Notes under the pieces: model-generated
The model's database searches: none
What the model was told of the DNA's origin: nothing
The model's input: the letters and a program-made list of their open reading frames with translations, nothing else
Source of the DNA: Polynucleobacter sp. MWH-Braz-FAM2G
GTDB lineage: Bacteria > Pseudomonadota > Gammaproteobacteria > Burkholderiales > Burkholderiaceae
Direction of reading: 5' to 3'
Assembly: GCF_018687635.1 (NCBI RefSeq)
Contig: NZ_CP061300.1
Location: forward strand, 1,509,424 to 1,573,423
Length of the DNA stretch: 64,000 nt
Position numbers and translations under genes: made by a program
Shown here: piece after piece, positions 9,829-19,157 of the stretch
How the letters are laid out: each line of letters begins with the position of its first letter
Numbering within the stretch: position 1 is the stretch's first letter

Positions 9829-10590
9829 ATGCCCACCTTATCAGTCATACTCATCACCCGCAACGAAGAGGCCAATTTGGACGATTGTCTGGCCTCCTTA
9901 GAGGGCATCGCCCAACAAATAGTAGTAGTCGATACAAATAGCTCTGACCGCACCCTGGAGATTGCCAAAAGCCATGGGGCCACCATTTCCCAACCCCCAG
10001 ATTGGCCTGGTTTTGGGCCCCAAAAGAACCGCGCCCTAGATCTTGCCACCAGCGACTGGGTTCTATCCTTGGACGCAGATGAGCGCCTGACCCCTGCCCT
10101 GCGGTCAGAAATCTTGACTGCAATTCACCATAACGCCCATATCGACTGTTTTGCGATACCTAGACTATCTTGGTACTGCGGACGTTTCATTCGTCATTCC
10201 GGCTGGAGTCCCGACTATGTCGATCGACTTTTTAAACGAGGATCCGCTCGTTTTTCAGATGATTTAGTCCACGAAAGACTTCTGCCGACTGGTGAGGTTG
10301 CCAAACTAGAGAACCCCCTACTGCATTACAGTTTTATGAACTACTCTCAGGTTCTTCAAAAGCTCGATCGTTATTCCAGCGCCTCAGCTGAACAAGCTTT
10401 CGCCAGAGGTAAATCTAGTAGTCCACTAAAAGCTGTCCTTCATGGAGTTTGGGCGTTTTTTAGAACCTACATTTTGCGCGCAGGATTTTTAGATGGGGGG
10501 CAAGGGTTTGCCTTGGCTATATCGAATGGCCAAGGAACGTATTACCGCTACATTAAGCTATGGCATCTGAATCAGGAAGCCAGAAAATGA
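9829..10590 (+). CDS. Family 2 glycosyltransferase, WaaE/KdtX-like
   Basis: The 253-residue protein has a GT-A fold: [17 protein letters not shown] at the N-terminus, [15 protein letters not shown], and the metal-binding LSLDADERL motif near residue 84. This pattern is that of the LPS inner-core glucosyltransferase group (WaaE/KdtX). An upstream in-frame TGA makes the ATG at 9829 the earliest start. It faces msbA and overlaps the next glycosyltransferase by 4 bases (ATGA). Cytoplasmic assembly of the lipopolysaccharide core is likely; donor and acceptor sugars are unknown. Confidence 0.8.
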   Translation: MPTLSVILITRNEEANLDDCLASLEGIAQQIVVVDTNSSDRTLEIAKSHGATISQPPDWPGFGPQKNRALDLATSDWVLSLDADERLTPALRSEILTAIHHNAHIDCFAIPRLSWYCGRFIRHSGWSPDYVDRLFKRGSARFSDDLVHERLLPTGEVAKLENPLLHYSFMNYSQVLQKLDRYSSASAEQAFARGKSSSPLKAVLHGVWAFFRTYILRAGFLDGGQGFALAISNGQGTYYRYIKLWHLNQEARK

Positions 10591-11366
10591 TTTCTATATT
10601 GTTGGCCACTTATAACTGGCCACAAGCACTAAAGCTCTGCCTTGAATCGCTGGCTAGCCAAACTGATGGTAATTTCGAAATCATCATTGCAGATGATGGC
10701 TCTACTGAGAGCACTAAACAAGTGATTGATGCAATGAAAAGCGCAATACCAATGACCATCACCCATCTGTGGCAAGAAGACAATGGTTTTAGAAAAACTA
10801 AAATTCTCAACCAAGCGATTACTGCAGCTCATGGCGATTATCTAGTTTTCTTGGATGGGGATTGCATCGTTCAGCCTGACTTTGTCGCAAAGCATCGTGA
10901 ATTAGCTCAAAAAGGCTACATGGTTACCGGAAGTAGAGTTCTTCTGAATGAGAGCCTCACAAAGGAATTGCTAACCTGGCCAAAATGGGACTTTGATCGC
11001 TTTTGCTCAAACCTCATTGCTAAACGTCTCAATGGCGGCATCAATAAGTATTGGCCTCTCAAAATAAAACTGGGGAATGGCTCATGGCGCGACTATAAAA
11101 AATTTGTCTGGCGCCGCATTAAGGGCTGCAATATGGCCTGCTGGAAAGCCGATGCTGAGGCTATTAATGGATTTGATGAAACCATGACCGGTTGGGGTCA
11201 TGAGGATGCGGATTTTGTATTTCGTTTGCAACGCCATCATATCAAGCGCAAATCCGGATCATGGTCCACCGAGGTGTTACATCTATTTCATAAGATACAT
11301 GACCAAAGTAATGCTGCTGAAAACGCTCGTCGCGTGCGTGAAAAGATTCTTGCTAAGGCACTCTAA
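10587..11366 (+). CDS. Family 2 glycosyltransferase with GT7C-like C-terminal region
   Basis: The 259-residue enzyme starts [19 protein letters not shown], has the ADDGSTEST nucleotide loop, the FLDGDCIVQPDF metal-binding motif, and a C-terminal GFDETMTGWGHEDADF segment typical of galactosyltransferase-type C-terminal domains. I place the start at the ATG at 10587, which overlaps the previous stop; another in-frame ATG at 10560 would add nine residues. Neighbours are an LPS-type glycosyltransferase and a heptosyltransferase-like gene, so a role in the lipopolysaccharide core or O-chain is inferred. The substrate is not known. Confidence 0.78.
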   Translation: MISILLATYNWPQALKLCLESLASQTDGNFEIIIADDGSTESTKQVIDAMKSAIPMTITHLWQEDNGFRKTKILNQAITAAHGDYLVFLDGDCIVQPDFVAKHRELAQKGYMVTGSRVLLNESLTKELLTWPKWDFDRFCSNLIAKRLNGGINKYWPLKIKLGNGSWRDYKKFVWRRIKGCNMACWKADAEAINGFDETMTGWGHEDADFVFRLQRHHIKRKSGSWSTEVLHLFHKIHDQSNAAENARRVREKILAKAL

Positions 11367-11377
11367 GATTCAGTTTC

Positions 11378-12538
11378 ATGAGCAATTACTCCAAACTTAA
11401 GCCAAAAAAGGTTCTCTTTATTGCCACAAGGCAAATCGGTGACGTATTGGTAACCACCCCACTCATCAGTAAAGCTAGAGAGCTTTGGCCAGATGCTGAA
11501 TTTCATTTTCTGGGATACCGCGGCAAGCTAGAAATGCTACATGGCAATCCCAATATTTCTGAAATGATTGAAACTTCTGACCGCCCAAAGTTTAAAGAGT
11601 ATCTCAGCCTGTTTAATCGACTTTTTCAACGCTATGACTTAGCAATAGTTACGCAACCTAGTGATCGCGCTTACCTTTATGGTCTAGTAGCTGCATTTAG
11701 AAGGGTTGGCGTACTAGGCGGACATCCTCAGGGGAAAGATGTCCAAGATAGTCAGAGGCGTAGCAAAAGTGAAAAACAAAATGCGTGGAAGAAATTTATC
11801 TGCATGCATACGGTAGATGTAGATTACTTTAAGCAGCATGTCATTGCTGAAAAACTGCGCCTGTTGGAATGCTTTTTTAAAAACTCAGCCGAACTTTTTA
11901 GCAAGCCGATCACCGTAACCCCTCCCGCAGGCGAGCCTTTATCCCCTGCCATCATCAACGAACTAAAGCAACCCTTTGTAGTAGTGCACTCTGGACCACT
12001 CACCGCTTATAAACGTTGGCCACTAGCTTTCTGGCAAGAATTAATTACCTGGTTGGTAAAAAAAGGTTTTCAGGTGGTGTTGAGCGCCTCTCCTGCCAAG
12101 CAAGATATGCAGCTCAATCAAGACATCATTTCTCTATTGGATGATGCCTGTAAAAAACAGGTCATCGACGCGGCCGGCAAGCTAACCATTCCTCAAGCAG
12201 GCACTCTCATTCGTAGTGCTGCTTTGTATATCGGCGTTGATACCTCAATTACCCATTTAGCGGCTGCCTGTAATACGCCAACGATTACTCTATTTGGCGC
12301 CACGCCACCAACCAACTTTGGTCCATGGCCCAATGACTTTATCGGTGAACAGCCCTACCAATTACGAGCTCGCACCCAAACTATTGGCAATGTCACCATC
12401 TTGCAAGGTCCTGGAGAATGCGTACCCTGTCGCAAAGCAGGTTGTTTAGATAAAGCGGACAGTTACAGCGAGTGCCTAGACTTACTTGAACCAAAACAAG
12501 TGATCGAGGCGATTGAGAAAGTGCTCTCAACCCAATAA
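11378..12538 (+). CDS. Family 9 glycosyltransferase, heptosyltransferase III-like
   Basis: The 386-residue protein starts with a basic patch and VLFIATRQIGDVLVTTPL, the acceptor-binding segment of ADP-heptose:LPS heptosyltransferases. The donor half has YIGVDTSITHLAAACNTPTI and FGATPPTNFGPW, and the protein ends with a cysteine-bearing CVPCRKAGC segment common in the WaaQ-like group. It would add a heptose to the LPS inner core at the cytoplasmic face of the inner membrane. It starts 11 bases after the preceding glycosyltransferase and converges on dnaE with 23 bases between stops. Confidence 0.8.
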   Translation: MSNYSKLKPKKVLFIATRQIGDVLVTTPLISKARELWPDAEFHFLGYRGKLEMLHGNPNISEMIETSDRPKFKEYLSLFNRLFQRYDLAIVTQPSDRAYLYGLVAAFRRVGVLGGHPQGKDVQDSQRRSKSEKQNAWKKFICMHTVDVDYFKQHVIAEKLRLLECFFKNSAELFSKPITVTPPAGEPLSPAIINELKQPFVVVHSGPLTAYKRWPLAFWQELITWLVKKGFQVVLSASPAKQDMQLNQDIISLLDDACKKQVIDAAGKLTIPQAGTLIRSAALYIGVDTSITHLAAACNTPTITLFGATPPTNFGPWPNDFIGEQPYQLRARTQTIGNVTILQGPGECVPCRKAGCLDKADSYSECLDLLEPKQVIEAIEKVLSTQ

Positions 12539-12561
12539 ACAAAGTACTGCGGCATTGAGTT

Positions 12562-15500
12562 TTAGTGGTATTGAACCTGTACAGGATCTTTTTGCTTCGA
12601 GGCCAATATTTGATTCAGGCTATGCAAACAAGCATCATCAGGATAAATACGCAGCTCTTCTGGAAACTGCATTAGGCAGGCGCCACCACTGGTGGTAACA
12701 GCAGCAGTCAATATCAATCCCTTTAGACCGTCATTAGACCCAGCGGCGGATTGACTCGAAGCGCCTAACTTTGGATCTTTAACGCGATTCGTCATCAAGT
12801 AGGGATTAATTTGGTTCCGAAGCATTTTGACGTCAATAGCATCATCAATACAAACATGCACATTGCGAGCAAAGCGCATGCGTGCCCCAGTAATATCCAT
12901 CACAGCCTCAGAGACGATGCGCATACCACCTGAGAACTTATCAGGCGTTACATTTACTTTAGCAATTAAGAGCTCATCCTCTTTTAACCAAGAACGATTA
13001 GGCTCATACACTTCGCTATACAGAGTAACCTCCAGAGCAGCCGATCCATCATCAATAGTCGCGATCATCATCCGACCGCGTTGGCCAGTGAGCATTCGAG
13101 CAGAGGTAATAATGCCTGCAATGAGCTGATCCTTACCTTCAGTTACCTTGGCTAAAGGCTGACGAATGAAGTGAGCTGTCTCATCACGATACGCATCAAA
13201 CATATGGCCCGTTAAGCAAAGACCTAGAGCCGTTTTCTCTTCTTGTAAGCGTTTTTTCTCAGACCAAACCGGCTCACGCACCAACTCAGGTAGATGGCGA
13301 TTTTCTTCGCCAGATACTTCAAATAAGCTCACCTGATGAATAGACGCTTCTGCTTGTTCAGCAGCTTCGATAGCTCTTGCTAACGAAGCGAGTAAAGTTG
13401 AACGAATGTCATACAAGTTTCCGCCGGCCGAAACAGAATCACGATAAAGACTATCGAAAGCACCAGCACGCATCAAAGCTTCAATAGCGCGACGATTTAC
13501 CTGACGACGATCCACACGCGCGCAGAAATCAAATAAATCTTTAAATGGACCACCGGCTTCACGAGCTTTTACAATCGATTCAATCGCTGCCTCACCGGTA
13601 CCGCGTACCGCACCCAAGCCATAACGAATATGACTAATCGGCGAATCTGGTGCCGCATCTGGCGCACGTAATGGCGTGAACTCATAAACGCCAGTATTGA
13701 TATCTGGTGAGAACACCCGAATATTATTCGCCAAACAGTCGTCATACAGAATCTTCACCTTATCGGTGTCATCCATCGCGAGGGATAAGTTGGCCGCCAT
13801 AAATTCAGCGGGGTAATAGGCTTTCAACCAAGCGGTTTGATAAGCTAAGAGCGCATAAGCAGCGGCATGGGATTTATTAAATCCGTAACCCGCAAAACGT
13901 TCCATCAAATCATAAATTTCATTGGCTTTAGCTTCAGAGATACCGCCAGCTTTAGCGCCATCGCTAAAGATTTTGCGATGCTGCGCCATTTCTTCGGGCT
14001 TTTTCTTACCCATCGCACGGCGCAACATATCTGCACCACCAAGAGAGTAGCCACCAATCATCTGGGCCATCTGCATGACCTGCTCTTGATAAACCATAAT
14101 GCCGTAGGTCTCGCGAAGAACCGGCTCAATTCGAGGATCTGGGTACTCTACCTTTTGACGACCGTGTTTACGCTCAATAAAGTCTGGTATCAAATCCATC
14201 GGACCTGGGCGATAAAGAGCTACTAAAGCAATAATGTCCTCAAAGCGGTCTGGCTTAGCTTCCCGAAGCATGCCTTGCATGCCGCGACTTTCTAGCTGGA
14301 ACACAGCAACGGTATTTGCACGCTTTAGCACTTCAAAGGCTTTTTCATCATCGAGCGGAATATCGCCGATATTCCAATCTTTGCGTTCAGCATGCAAAGC
14401 TTTAATCCAACGCTCCGCCGCAGCCAAGATAGTGAGCGTGGTTAATCCAAGGAAGTCGAACTTGACCAGTCCGATTGCCTCAACATCATCCTTATCGAAT
14501 TGACTGATAACAGAGCTGCTGTCCTGATCTTTACTTTCTTGAGTGTAGAGGGGGCAAAAATCAGTGAGGCGTCCTGGCGCAATCAACACACCACCCGCAT
14601 GCATACCAACGTTACGGGTCATGCCTTCTAATTGCTGTGCTAATGAAAGCAATTGACGCACTTCATCTTCATTCTTTTCGCGCTCGGCTAATTGCTTTTC
14701 TTCCTTCTTGGCCATCTCAATAGTCATGTACTGACCTGGCTTATTCGGCACCAACTTAGCGATGCCATCTACGAAGTTATAGCCTTGCTCAAGTACGCGA
14801 CCAACATCACGAATAGCCGCTCTCGCAGCCATTGTTCCAAAAGTTGCAATTTGACTCACTGCATCTTTGCCGTACTTATCTTTTACATACTGAATGACGC
14901 GATCACGACCATGCTGACAGAAGTCGATATCAAAGTCGGGCATTGATACCCGTTCTGGATTTAAGAAGCGTTCAAAGAGCAAGTTGTAACGCAGTGGATC
15001 CAAATCGGTAATGCCCAATGAATACGCCACTAAAGAACCCGCACCAGATCCGCGACCAGGGCCAACCGGCACGCCATTATTTTTAGCCCAGTTAATAAAG
15101 TCCGCCACGATTAAGAAATAGCCTGGGAAACCCATTTGAGAAATCGTCTTAACCTCGAATACCAAACGCTCGTGATAACGCGCCATTTCTTTTTTGCGCT
15201 CTTCTGGGTCGGGGAAATTGCGCTCCATATGGCGCTCAAGACCAACCTCAGATTGCGCGAGCAAGTACTCATCTAAGGTAATACCTGGAGGCGTTGGAAA
15301 ATCTGGCAAACGCGGCTGACCCAACACCAAAGATAAATTGCAACGTTTCGCAATTTCAACTGAATTTGCTAACGCAACTGGCAAATCAGCAAAACGTTTT
15401 TCCATTTCTTCTTGAGTTAAGAAGTACTGCTCTTCATTAAATTTTTTAGCACGTCGAGGATTGCCTAGCAACTCCCCTTCGGCAATACAAACACGAGCTT

Positions 15501-16179
15501 CATGAGCTGTGAAATCACTTTTCTGCATGAACTGTACGGGGTGTGTAGCAACTACTGGTAAATCTAATTCGCTAGCGAGCTGACAGGCAAGTTGAAGTTG
15601 TTTCTCATCCTGAGGATTACCACCCCGCTGAACCTCCAAATAGAAGGACTGAGGAAAAAGTTTTTCGTAACGACTTGCAACCAGCTTGGCTTGCTCCTCT
15701 TGACCAGCTAGAAGTGCTGCTCCAATCTCACCCATGCGTGCACCAGACAATGCGATTAGTCCATAAGATAAAGTGCGTTTTGCTGCCTTATCTTCCGCCT
15801 TGGCTGCAGGTTCACTGAACCAGGCCGCATCCACTTCAGCGCGACCACGTGACTGGTTATCTAAAGAAGCTCTACTGAGCAATTCACATAAGTTCAAATA
15901 ACCAGAATGGTTTTGCACCAAAAGCAATAAACGATGGGGTTGATCAGGATCCTGAGGATTGCTTACCCAGATATCAGCACCTGCAATTGGCTTAATGCCA
16001 CTAGAACGAGCCGCAGTATAAAAACGCACTAAGCCAAATAAATTACTTAAGTCCGTAATGGCTAAGGCGCCCATTTCATCCTTGACCGCTGCGGCAACTG
16101 CATCATCAATGCGCACGACTCCATCCGTAATTGAAAACTCGGAATGAATGCGAAGATGTACAAAACGGGGCGAAGCCAT
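12562..16179 (-). CDS. dnaE: DNA polymerase III alpha subunit
   Basis: DnaE is the replicative polymerase catalytic subunit. The 1205-residue protein has the N-terminal PHP domain (FVHLRIHSEFSITDG), the polymerase core with GPGRGSGAGSLVAY and the PDFDIDFCQHGRDRV aspartate motif, the helix-hairpin-helix region and a C-terminal OB-fold (GIITSARMLTGQRGRMM). It is slightly longer than the E. coli protein (1160), within the range for betaproteobacteria. Its ATG is 3 bases from the ATG of the divergent gluQ gene, so promoters must overlap the opposing coding sequence. No insertion or intein is seen. Confidence 0.97.
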   Translation of the reverse strand: MASPRFVHLRIHSEFSITDGVVRIDDAVAAAVKDEMGALAITDLSNLFGLVRFYTAARSSGIKPIAGADIWVSNPQDPDQPHRLLLLVQNHSGYLNLCELLSRASLDNQSRGRAEVDAAWFSEPAAKAEDKAAKRTLSYGLIALSGARMGEIGAALLAGQEEQAKLVASRYEKLFPQSFYLEVQRGGNPQDEKQLQLACQLASELDLPVVATHPVQFMQKSDFTAHEARVCIAEGELLGNPRRAKKFNEEQYFLTQEEMEKRFADLPVALANSVEIAKRCNLSLVLGQPRLPDFPTPPGITLDEYLLAQSEVGLERHMERNFPDPEERKKEMARYHERLVFEVKTISQMGFPGYFLIVADFINWAKNNGVPVGPGRGSGAGSLVAYSLGITDLDPLRYNLLFERFLNPERVSMPDFDIDFCQHGRDRVIQYVKDKYGKDAVSQIATFGTMAARAAIRDVGRVLEQGYNFVDGIAKLVPNKPGQYMTIEMAKKEEKQLAEREKNEDEVRQLLSLAQQLEGMTRNVGMHAGGVLIAPGRLTDFCPLYTQESKDQDSSSVISQFDKDDVEAIGLVKFDFLGLTTLTILAAAERWIKALHAERKDWNIGDIPLDDEKAFEVLKRANTVAVFQLESRGMQGMLREAKPDRFEDIIALVALYRPGPMDLIPDFIERKHGRQKVEYPDPRIEPVLRETYGIMVYQEQVMQMAQMIGGYSLGGADMLRRAMGKKKPEEMAQHRKIFSDGAKAGGISEAKANEIYDLMERFAGYGFNKSHAAAYALLAYQTAWLKAYYPAEFMAANLSLAMDDTDKVKILYDDCLANNIRVFSPDINTGVYEFTPLRAPDAAPDSPISHIRYGLGAVRGTGEAAIESIVKAREAGGPFKDLFDFCARVDRRQVNRRAIEALMRAGAFDSLYRDSVSAGGNLYDIRSTLLASLARAIEAAEQAEASIHQVSLFEVSGEENRHLPELVREPVWSEKKRLQEEKTALGLCLTGHMFDAYRDETAHFIRQPLAKVTEGKDQLIAGIITSARMLTGQRGRMMIATIDDGSAALEVTLYSEVYEPNRSWLKEDELLIAKVNVTPDKFSGGMRIVSEAVMDITGARMRFARNVHVCIDDAIDVKMLRNQINPYLMTNRVKDPKLGASSQSAAGSNDGLKGLILTAAVTTSGGACLMQFPEELRIYPDDACLHSLNQILASKQKDPVQVQYH

Positions 16180-16182
16180 GAG

Positions 16183-17133
16183 ATGATTTTAGCTGTGTCC
16201 CAACTCAAAAACCCCTCATCCCCACCCGACGGCTATCGCGGGCGATTTGCCCCCTCGCCCACTGGACCGCTGCATGCTGGATCTCTAGTTGCAGCCCTCG
16301 GAAGCTGGCTGGATGCCCGCAAAAACGGCGGTAAATGGCTCCTCAGAATTGAGGATTTAGATACCCCACGCTGTATTTCGGGGGCAAGTCAAATTATTCA
16401 ATCTCAGCTGCTTGCATGTGGTCTTTCCTGGGATGAGGAGGTCATCTATCAATCCCAGCGAAATGAGGCCTATCAGAGGGCTTTAGTGCGCTTAAATGAG
16501 CTTGCATGCCTCTATCCCTGCGCCTGCTCTCGGCAGACTATAGCTGGCGTTTTAGCCAAACTTGGAATTGAAACGCCGCGCAACCAAGAAATGGTCTATC
16601 CAGGAACCTGCCGACCCAAGACCCCAATAAGCCACTCCATAACCGAGCCCCTAAACATAAAAAGTGCTTGGAGATTGGCGCTACCTCAAGATTGCCGAAT
16701 TAAATTCAACGATTTAGCGCTAGGCCCACAAAACCAAAATCTCAACACTGAAGTGGGTGATTTTGTACTGCGCAGAAAAGATGGTTTGTTTACTTACCAG
16801 CTAGCCGTTGTTGTAGATGATGCCGAGCAAGGAATTAGCCATATCGTGCGCGGCCAAGATTTATTGAGCAATACTGCTCGGCAAATTTACCTGCAGAAGC
16901 TATTGGGATACAAAACACCGCAATATCGTCACTTACCTTTAGTACTCGATGCGCATGGTGAAAAACTGAGTAAGCAGACTTTAGCAACGCAAATTTATAC
17001 TCAAGACAAACAACATGCCCTAGAAGAATTACGAAAAGCAGCTAAACATTTAGGTTTGAATAACCTACCAGATGGTGAAAACACCTCCATTGCTGAGTGG
17101 CTTTTGGCTGCCACTCATGCCTGGCAAAGCTAG
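16183..17133 (+). CDS. gluQ: Glutamyl-queuosine tRNA(Asp) synthetase
   Basis: GluQ-RS attaches glutamate to queuosine 34 of tRNA(Asp). The 316-residue protein is the catalytic half of a glutamyl-tRNA synthetase without the anticodon-binding domain: RFAPSPTGPLHAGSL (HIGH region), a zinc site suggested by YPCACSR and YPGTCR, and a degenerate KMSKS as EKLSKQT. I use the ATG at 16183 (MILAVSQLKN); the open frame runs further up, into dnaE. With queG in the same window, the cell evidently makes queuosine and modifies it further. Confidence 0.92.
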   Translation: MILAVSQLKNPSSPPDGYRGRFAPSPTGPLHAGSLVAALGSWLDARKNGGKWLLRIEDLDTPRCISGASQIIQSQLLACGLSWDEEVIYQSQRNEAYQRALVRLNELACLYPCACSRQTIAGVLAKLGIETPRNQEMVYPGTCRPKTPISHSITEPLNIKSAWRLALPQDCRIKFNDLALGPQNQNLNTEVGDFVLRRKDGLFTYQLAVVVDDAEQGISHIVRGQDLLSNTARQIYLQKLLGYKTPQYRHLPLVLDAHGEKLSKQTLATQIYTQDKQHALEELRKAAKHLGLNNLPDGENTSIAEWLLAATHAWQS

Positions 17134-17153
17134 AGAAGCAATTGCTCCAGCAA

Positions 17154-18599
17154 TTACTTCTTTTTGAGACCACCCAATAAGGCGCCAACAGCAGGCTTTG
17201 CTGGTGTGATACCCACTTTTTTCTCTTGAGGTTTTGTAGCTTCAGAAGATGATGCAGTTGGTGCACCCGGCTCATAAGGCATATAAAAGAATGGGTCCGA
17301 CATCTTTGCAGCCGTACCACCAGCGCTAGACGATGAACGACCAAAGGATGAACTTCCACTAGGAAGAGGTCTCACATCTAACTTGCGCTTCATCAACTTT
17401 TCAATCTCGTCGAGCAAACGCTTCTCGCTCGGATCAACCAACGCAATAGCATCTCCTTTGCTACCTGCTCGACCAGTGCGTCCAATACGATGAATAAAGT
17501 CTTCAGCGTTGTATGGTAGTTCGTGATTAATCACGCAAGGCATATCTGGAATATCTAGGCCACGAGCGGCAACATCGGTTGCTACCAGAGCCTCTATTGC
17601 GCCTGACTTAAAGGCATCCAACGTTAGAGTGCGCTCACCCTGACTCTTGTCGCCGTGAATCGCCCCCGCCTTAATGCCATCACGCTCAAGAGCACGAGAT
17701 AACTTGGCACAACCTAAGCGGCTGTTGGTGAAGATGATGCACTGACGAGATAAACCAGCCCGTGTTCGGGCCTCAAGCACATTAACAATTGCACGCTGCT
17801 TATCTGCAGAAGACACCATATGCACCACTTGCTTTACGGTATCTGCAGCCGCATTTTGACGAGCCACTTCAACCGTAACTGGAGTACGCAAATAACTTTG
17901 CGCTAATTTTTTAATTTCTGGTGAGAAAGTAGCTGAGAATAAAAGAGTCTGTCTTTGGGCTGGAATCAAATTAATAATACGTTGCAAGTCAGGCAAGAAA
18001 CCCATATCGAGCATGCGATCGGCTTCATCGAGCACCAGAATCTCAACCTGCGAGAGATTGGCGACCTTAGAGCCAATGTGATCAAGCAAACGCCCTGGGG
18101 TAGCAATCAAAATTTCCACGCCATTGCGCAGAATTGCTACTTGATCCTTCATATCGACTCCGCCATAAACAACGGCAGCTCTTAAATCGGTATATTTTGA
18201 ATAACTAGCCGCATTCTCAGCAACCTGTACCGCTAATTCACGGGTTGGTGTAAGAACAAGCGCGCGAATAGGATGGCGCGCGGGTGAGGCACTATTGCTA
18301 GCATGACGCAAAATCTTTTGAATGATTGGCAACACAAATGCAGCCGTCTTGCCGGTACCAGTTTGAGCCGCCCCCATCAAATCGCTTCCAGATAAGACAT
18401 GCGGAATCGATTGCGCTTGAATCGGAGTTGGATTGGTGTATCCCTGCTCAGAAACCGCTTTTTGAATTTGCGGATCTAAACCAAAGTCAGCAAATGTGAT
18501 TGTTGATGCAGGGGAAGCGGTAAATGCGCTGGCATCACTAGGGCTGGTAGGATCACCAACCCCTGTAGAAGAATTTATTTCAGTAGCAGTATTTGTCAA
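17154..18599 (-). CDS. rhlE: DEAD-box ATP-dependent RNA helicase, RhlE type
   Basis: The 481-residue protein has the Q motif (TNPTPIQAQSIP), Walker A AQTGTGKT, VLDEADRMLDMGF, SAT, and HRIGRTGR, all in order, then a Ser/Gly/Ala-rich tail that is probably disordered and binds RNA. RhlE-type helicases act in ribosome assembly and RNA turnover. The first codon is TTG; no ATG occurs before residue 75, deep in the core, so a non-ATG start is required. It follows the GlcG-like gene by 6 bases on the same strand, so it may share that transcript. It converges on gluQ. Confidence 0.9.
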   Translation of the reverse strand: MTNTATEINSSTGVGDPTSPSDASAFTASPASTITFADFGLDPQIQKAVSEQGYTNPTPIQAQSIPHVLSGSDLMGAAQTGTGKTAAFVLPIIQKILRHASNSASPARHPIRALVLTPTRELAVQVAENAASYSKYTDLRAAVVYGGVDMKDQVAILRNGVEILIATPGRLLDHIGSKVANLSQVEILVLDEADRMLDMGFLPDLQRIINLIPAQRQTLLFSATFSPEIKKLAQSYLRTPVTVEVARQNAAADTVKQVVHMVSSADKQRAIVNVLEARTRAGLSRQCIIFTNSRLGCAKLSRALERDGIKAGAIHGDKSQGERTLTLDAFKSGAIEALVATDVAARGLDIPDMPCVINHELPYNAEDFIHRIGRTGRAGSKGDAIALVDPSEKRLLDEIEKLMKRKLDVRPLPSGSSSFGRSSSSAGGTAAKMSDPFFYMPYEPGAPTASSSEATKPQEKKVGITPAKPAVGALLGGLKKK

Positions 18600-18605
18600 G
18601 GTAAC

Positions 18606-19013
18606 TTACAGAATGGCCGCGATGCCGGCCTTAGCAGTCTCAGCATCCTCGGTCGATTTAACGCCGGAAACGCCGACTGCGCCGATGGTAAAACCATTTA
18701 CCTCGATATTGACCCCACCTTCCAACATGCCCGAAATATGTGGGGCAGATAAGAATGAAGTGCGACCGTTATTAATAATTTCTTCGTAAACACGACTCTC
18801 GCGTTTACCCATAGCTGCAGTACGCGCCTTCTCTTGAGCAATATAAGCTGAGACTGGAGCGCAACCATCACGACGAGTTAAACCCAATACATGACCGCCA
18901 TCATCACAAACGGCAATCGTGACTGCCCAATTATTTGCTGCGGCATGTTTATTGGCTGCGTCCAAAATCTTTTGAACATCGGCCTGAGTTAAGTAAGGTT
19001 TAGTAGCTAACAT
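18606..19013 (-). CDS. GlcG/HbpS family protein
   Basis: This 135-residue protein matches the GlcG/HbpS (DUF336) family: LTQADVQKILDAANKHA, AVCDDGGHVLGLTR, KARTAA and the glycine-rich GFTIGAVGVSG segment. Members include GlcG of the E. coli glycolate operon, of unclear function, and HbpS, a secreted heme-binding protein. No signal peptide is seen, so it is probably cytoplasmic. It lies downstream of a serine/alanine-glyoxylate aminotransferase on the same strand, 144 bases away with a strong hairpin between them. That neighbourhood favours a link to glyoxylate metabolism over heme. Confidence 0.8.
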   Translation of the reverse strand: MLATKPYLTQADVQKILDAANKHAAANNWAVTIAVCDDGGHVLGLTRRDGCAPVSAYIAQEKARTAAMGKRESRVYEEIINNGRTSFLSAPHISGMLEGGVNIEVNGFTIGAVGVSGVKSTEDAETAKAGIAAIL

Positions 19014-19082
19014 GTTTAATCTTTCTGTCTCGAATATGGTGTATTTGCTTCATGCACTTCTATATAAGTACTTGAATTATAA

Positions 19083-19124
19083 GGGGTGTAGAGTAGTTCT
19101 TCATATAGAACTCCGCTACACCCC
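19083..19124 (-). promoter_or_regulatory. Long imperfect hairpin between aminotransferase and GlcG-like gene
   Basis: Two 18-base arms (19083-19100 and 19107-19124) pair with two mismatches around the 6-base loop TCATAT; the outer nine pairs begin GGGGTGTAG. It lies between two genes read on the minus strand. On that strand the hairpin is followed by TTATAATTC, a poor U-tract, so it could be a leaky terminator, an mRNA processing or stability element, or part of a leader for the downstream gene. Confidence 0.6.
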
Positions 19125-19157
19125 GCTTTGTACGCTTATAAGTGCTCTAAGTGCTTC

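Noticed and set aside
9819..10049. 77-codon N-terminal extension of msbA
   Set aside because: It lies antisense inside the facing glycosyltransferase, has no helix or motif of the family, and the ATG at 9818 gives the normal MsbA length.
12562..16179. Intein or insertion in dnaE to explain its 1205 residues
   Set aside because: All motifs are in order without a splice-like block; the extra length is spread over the chain.
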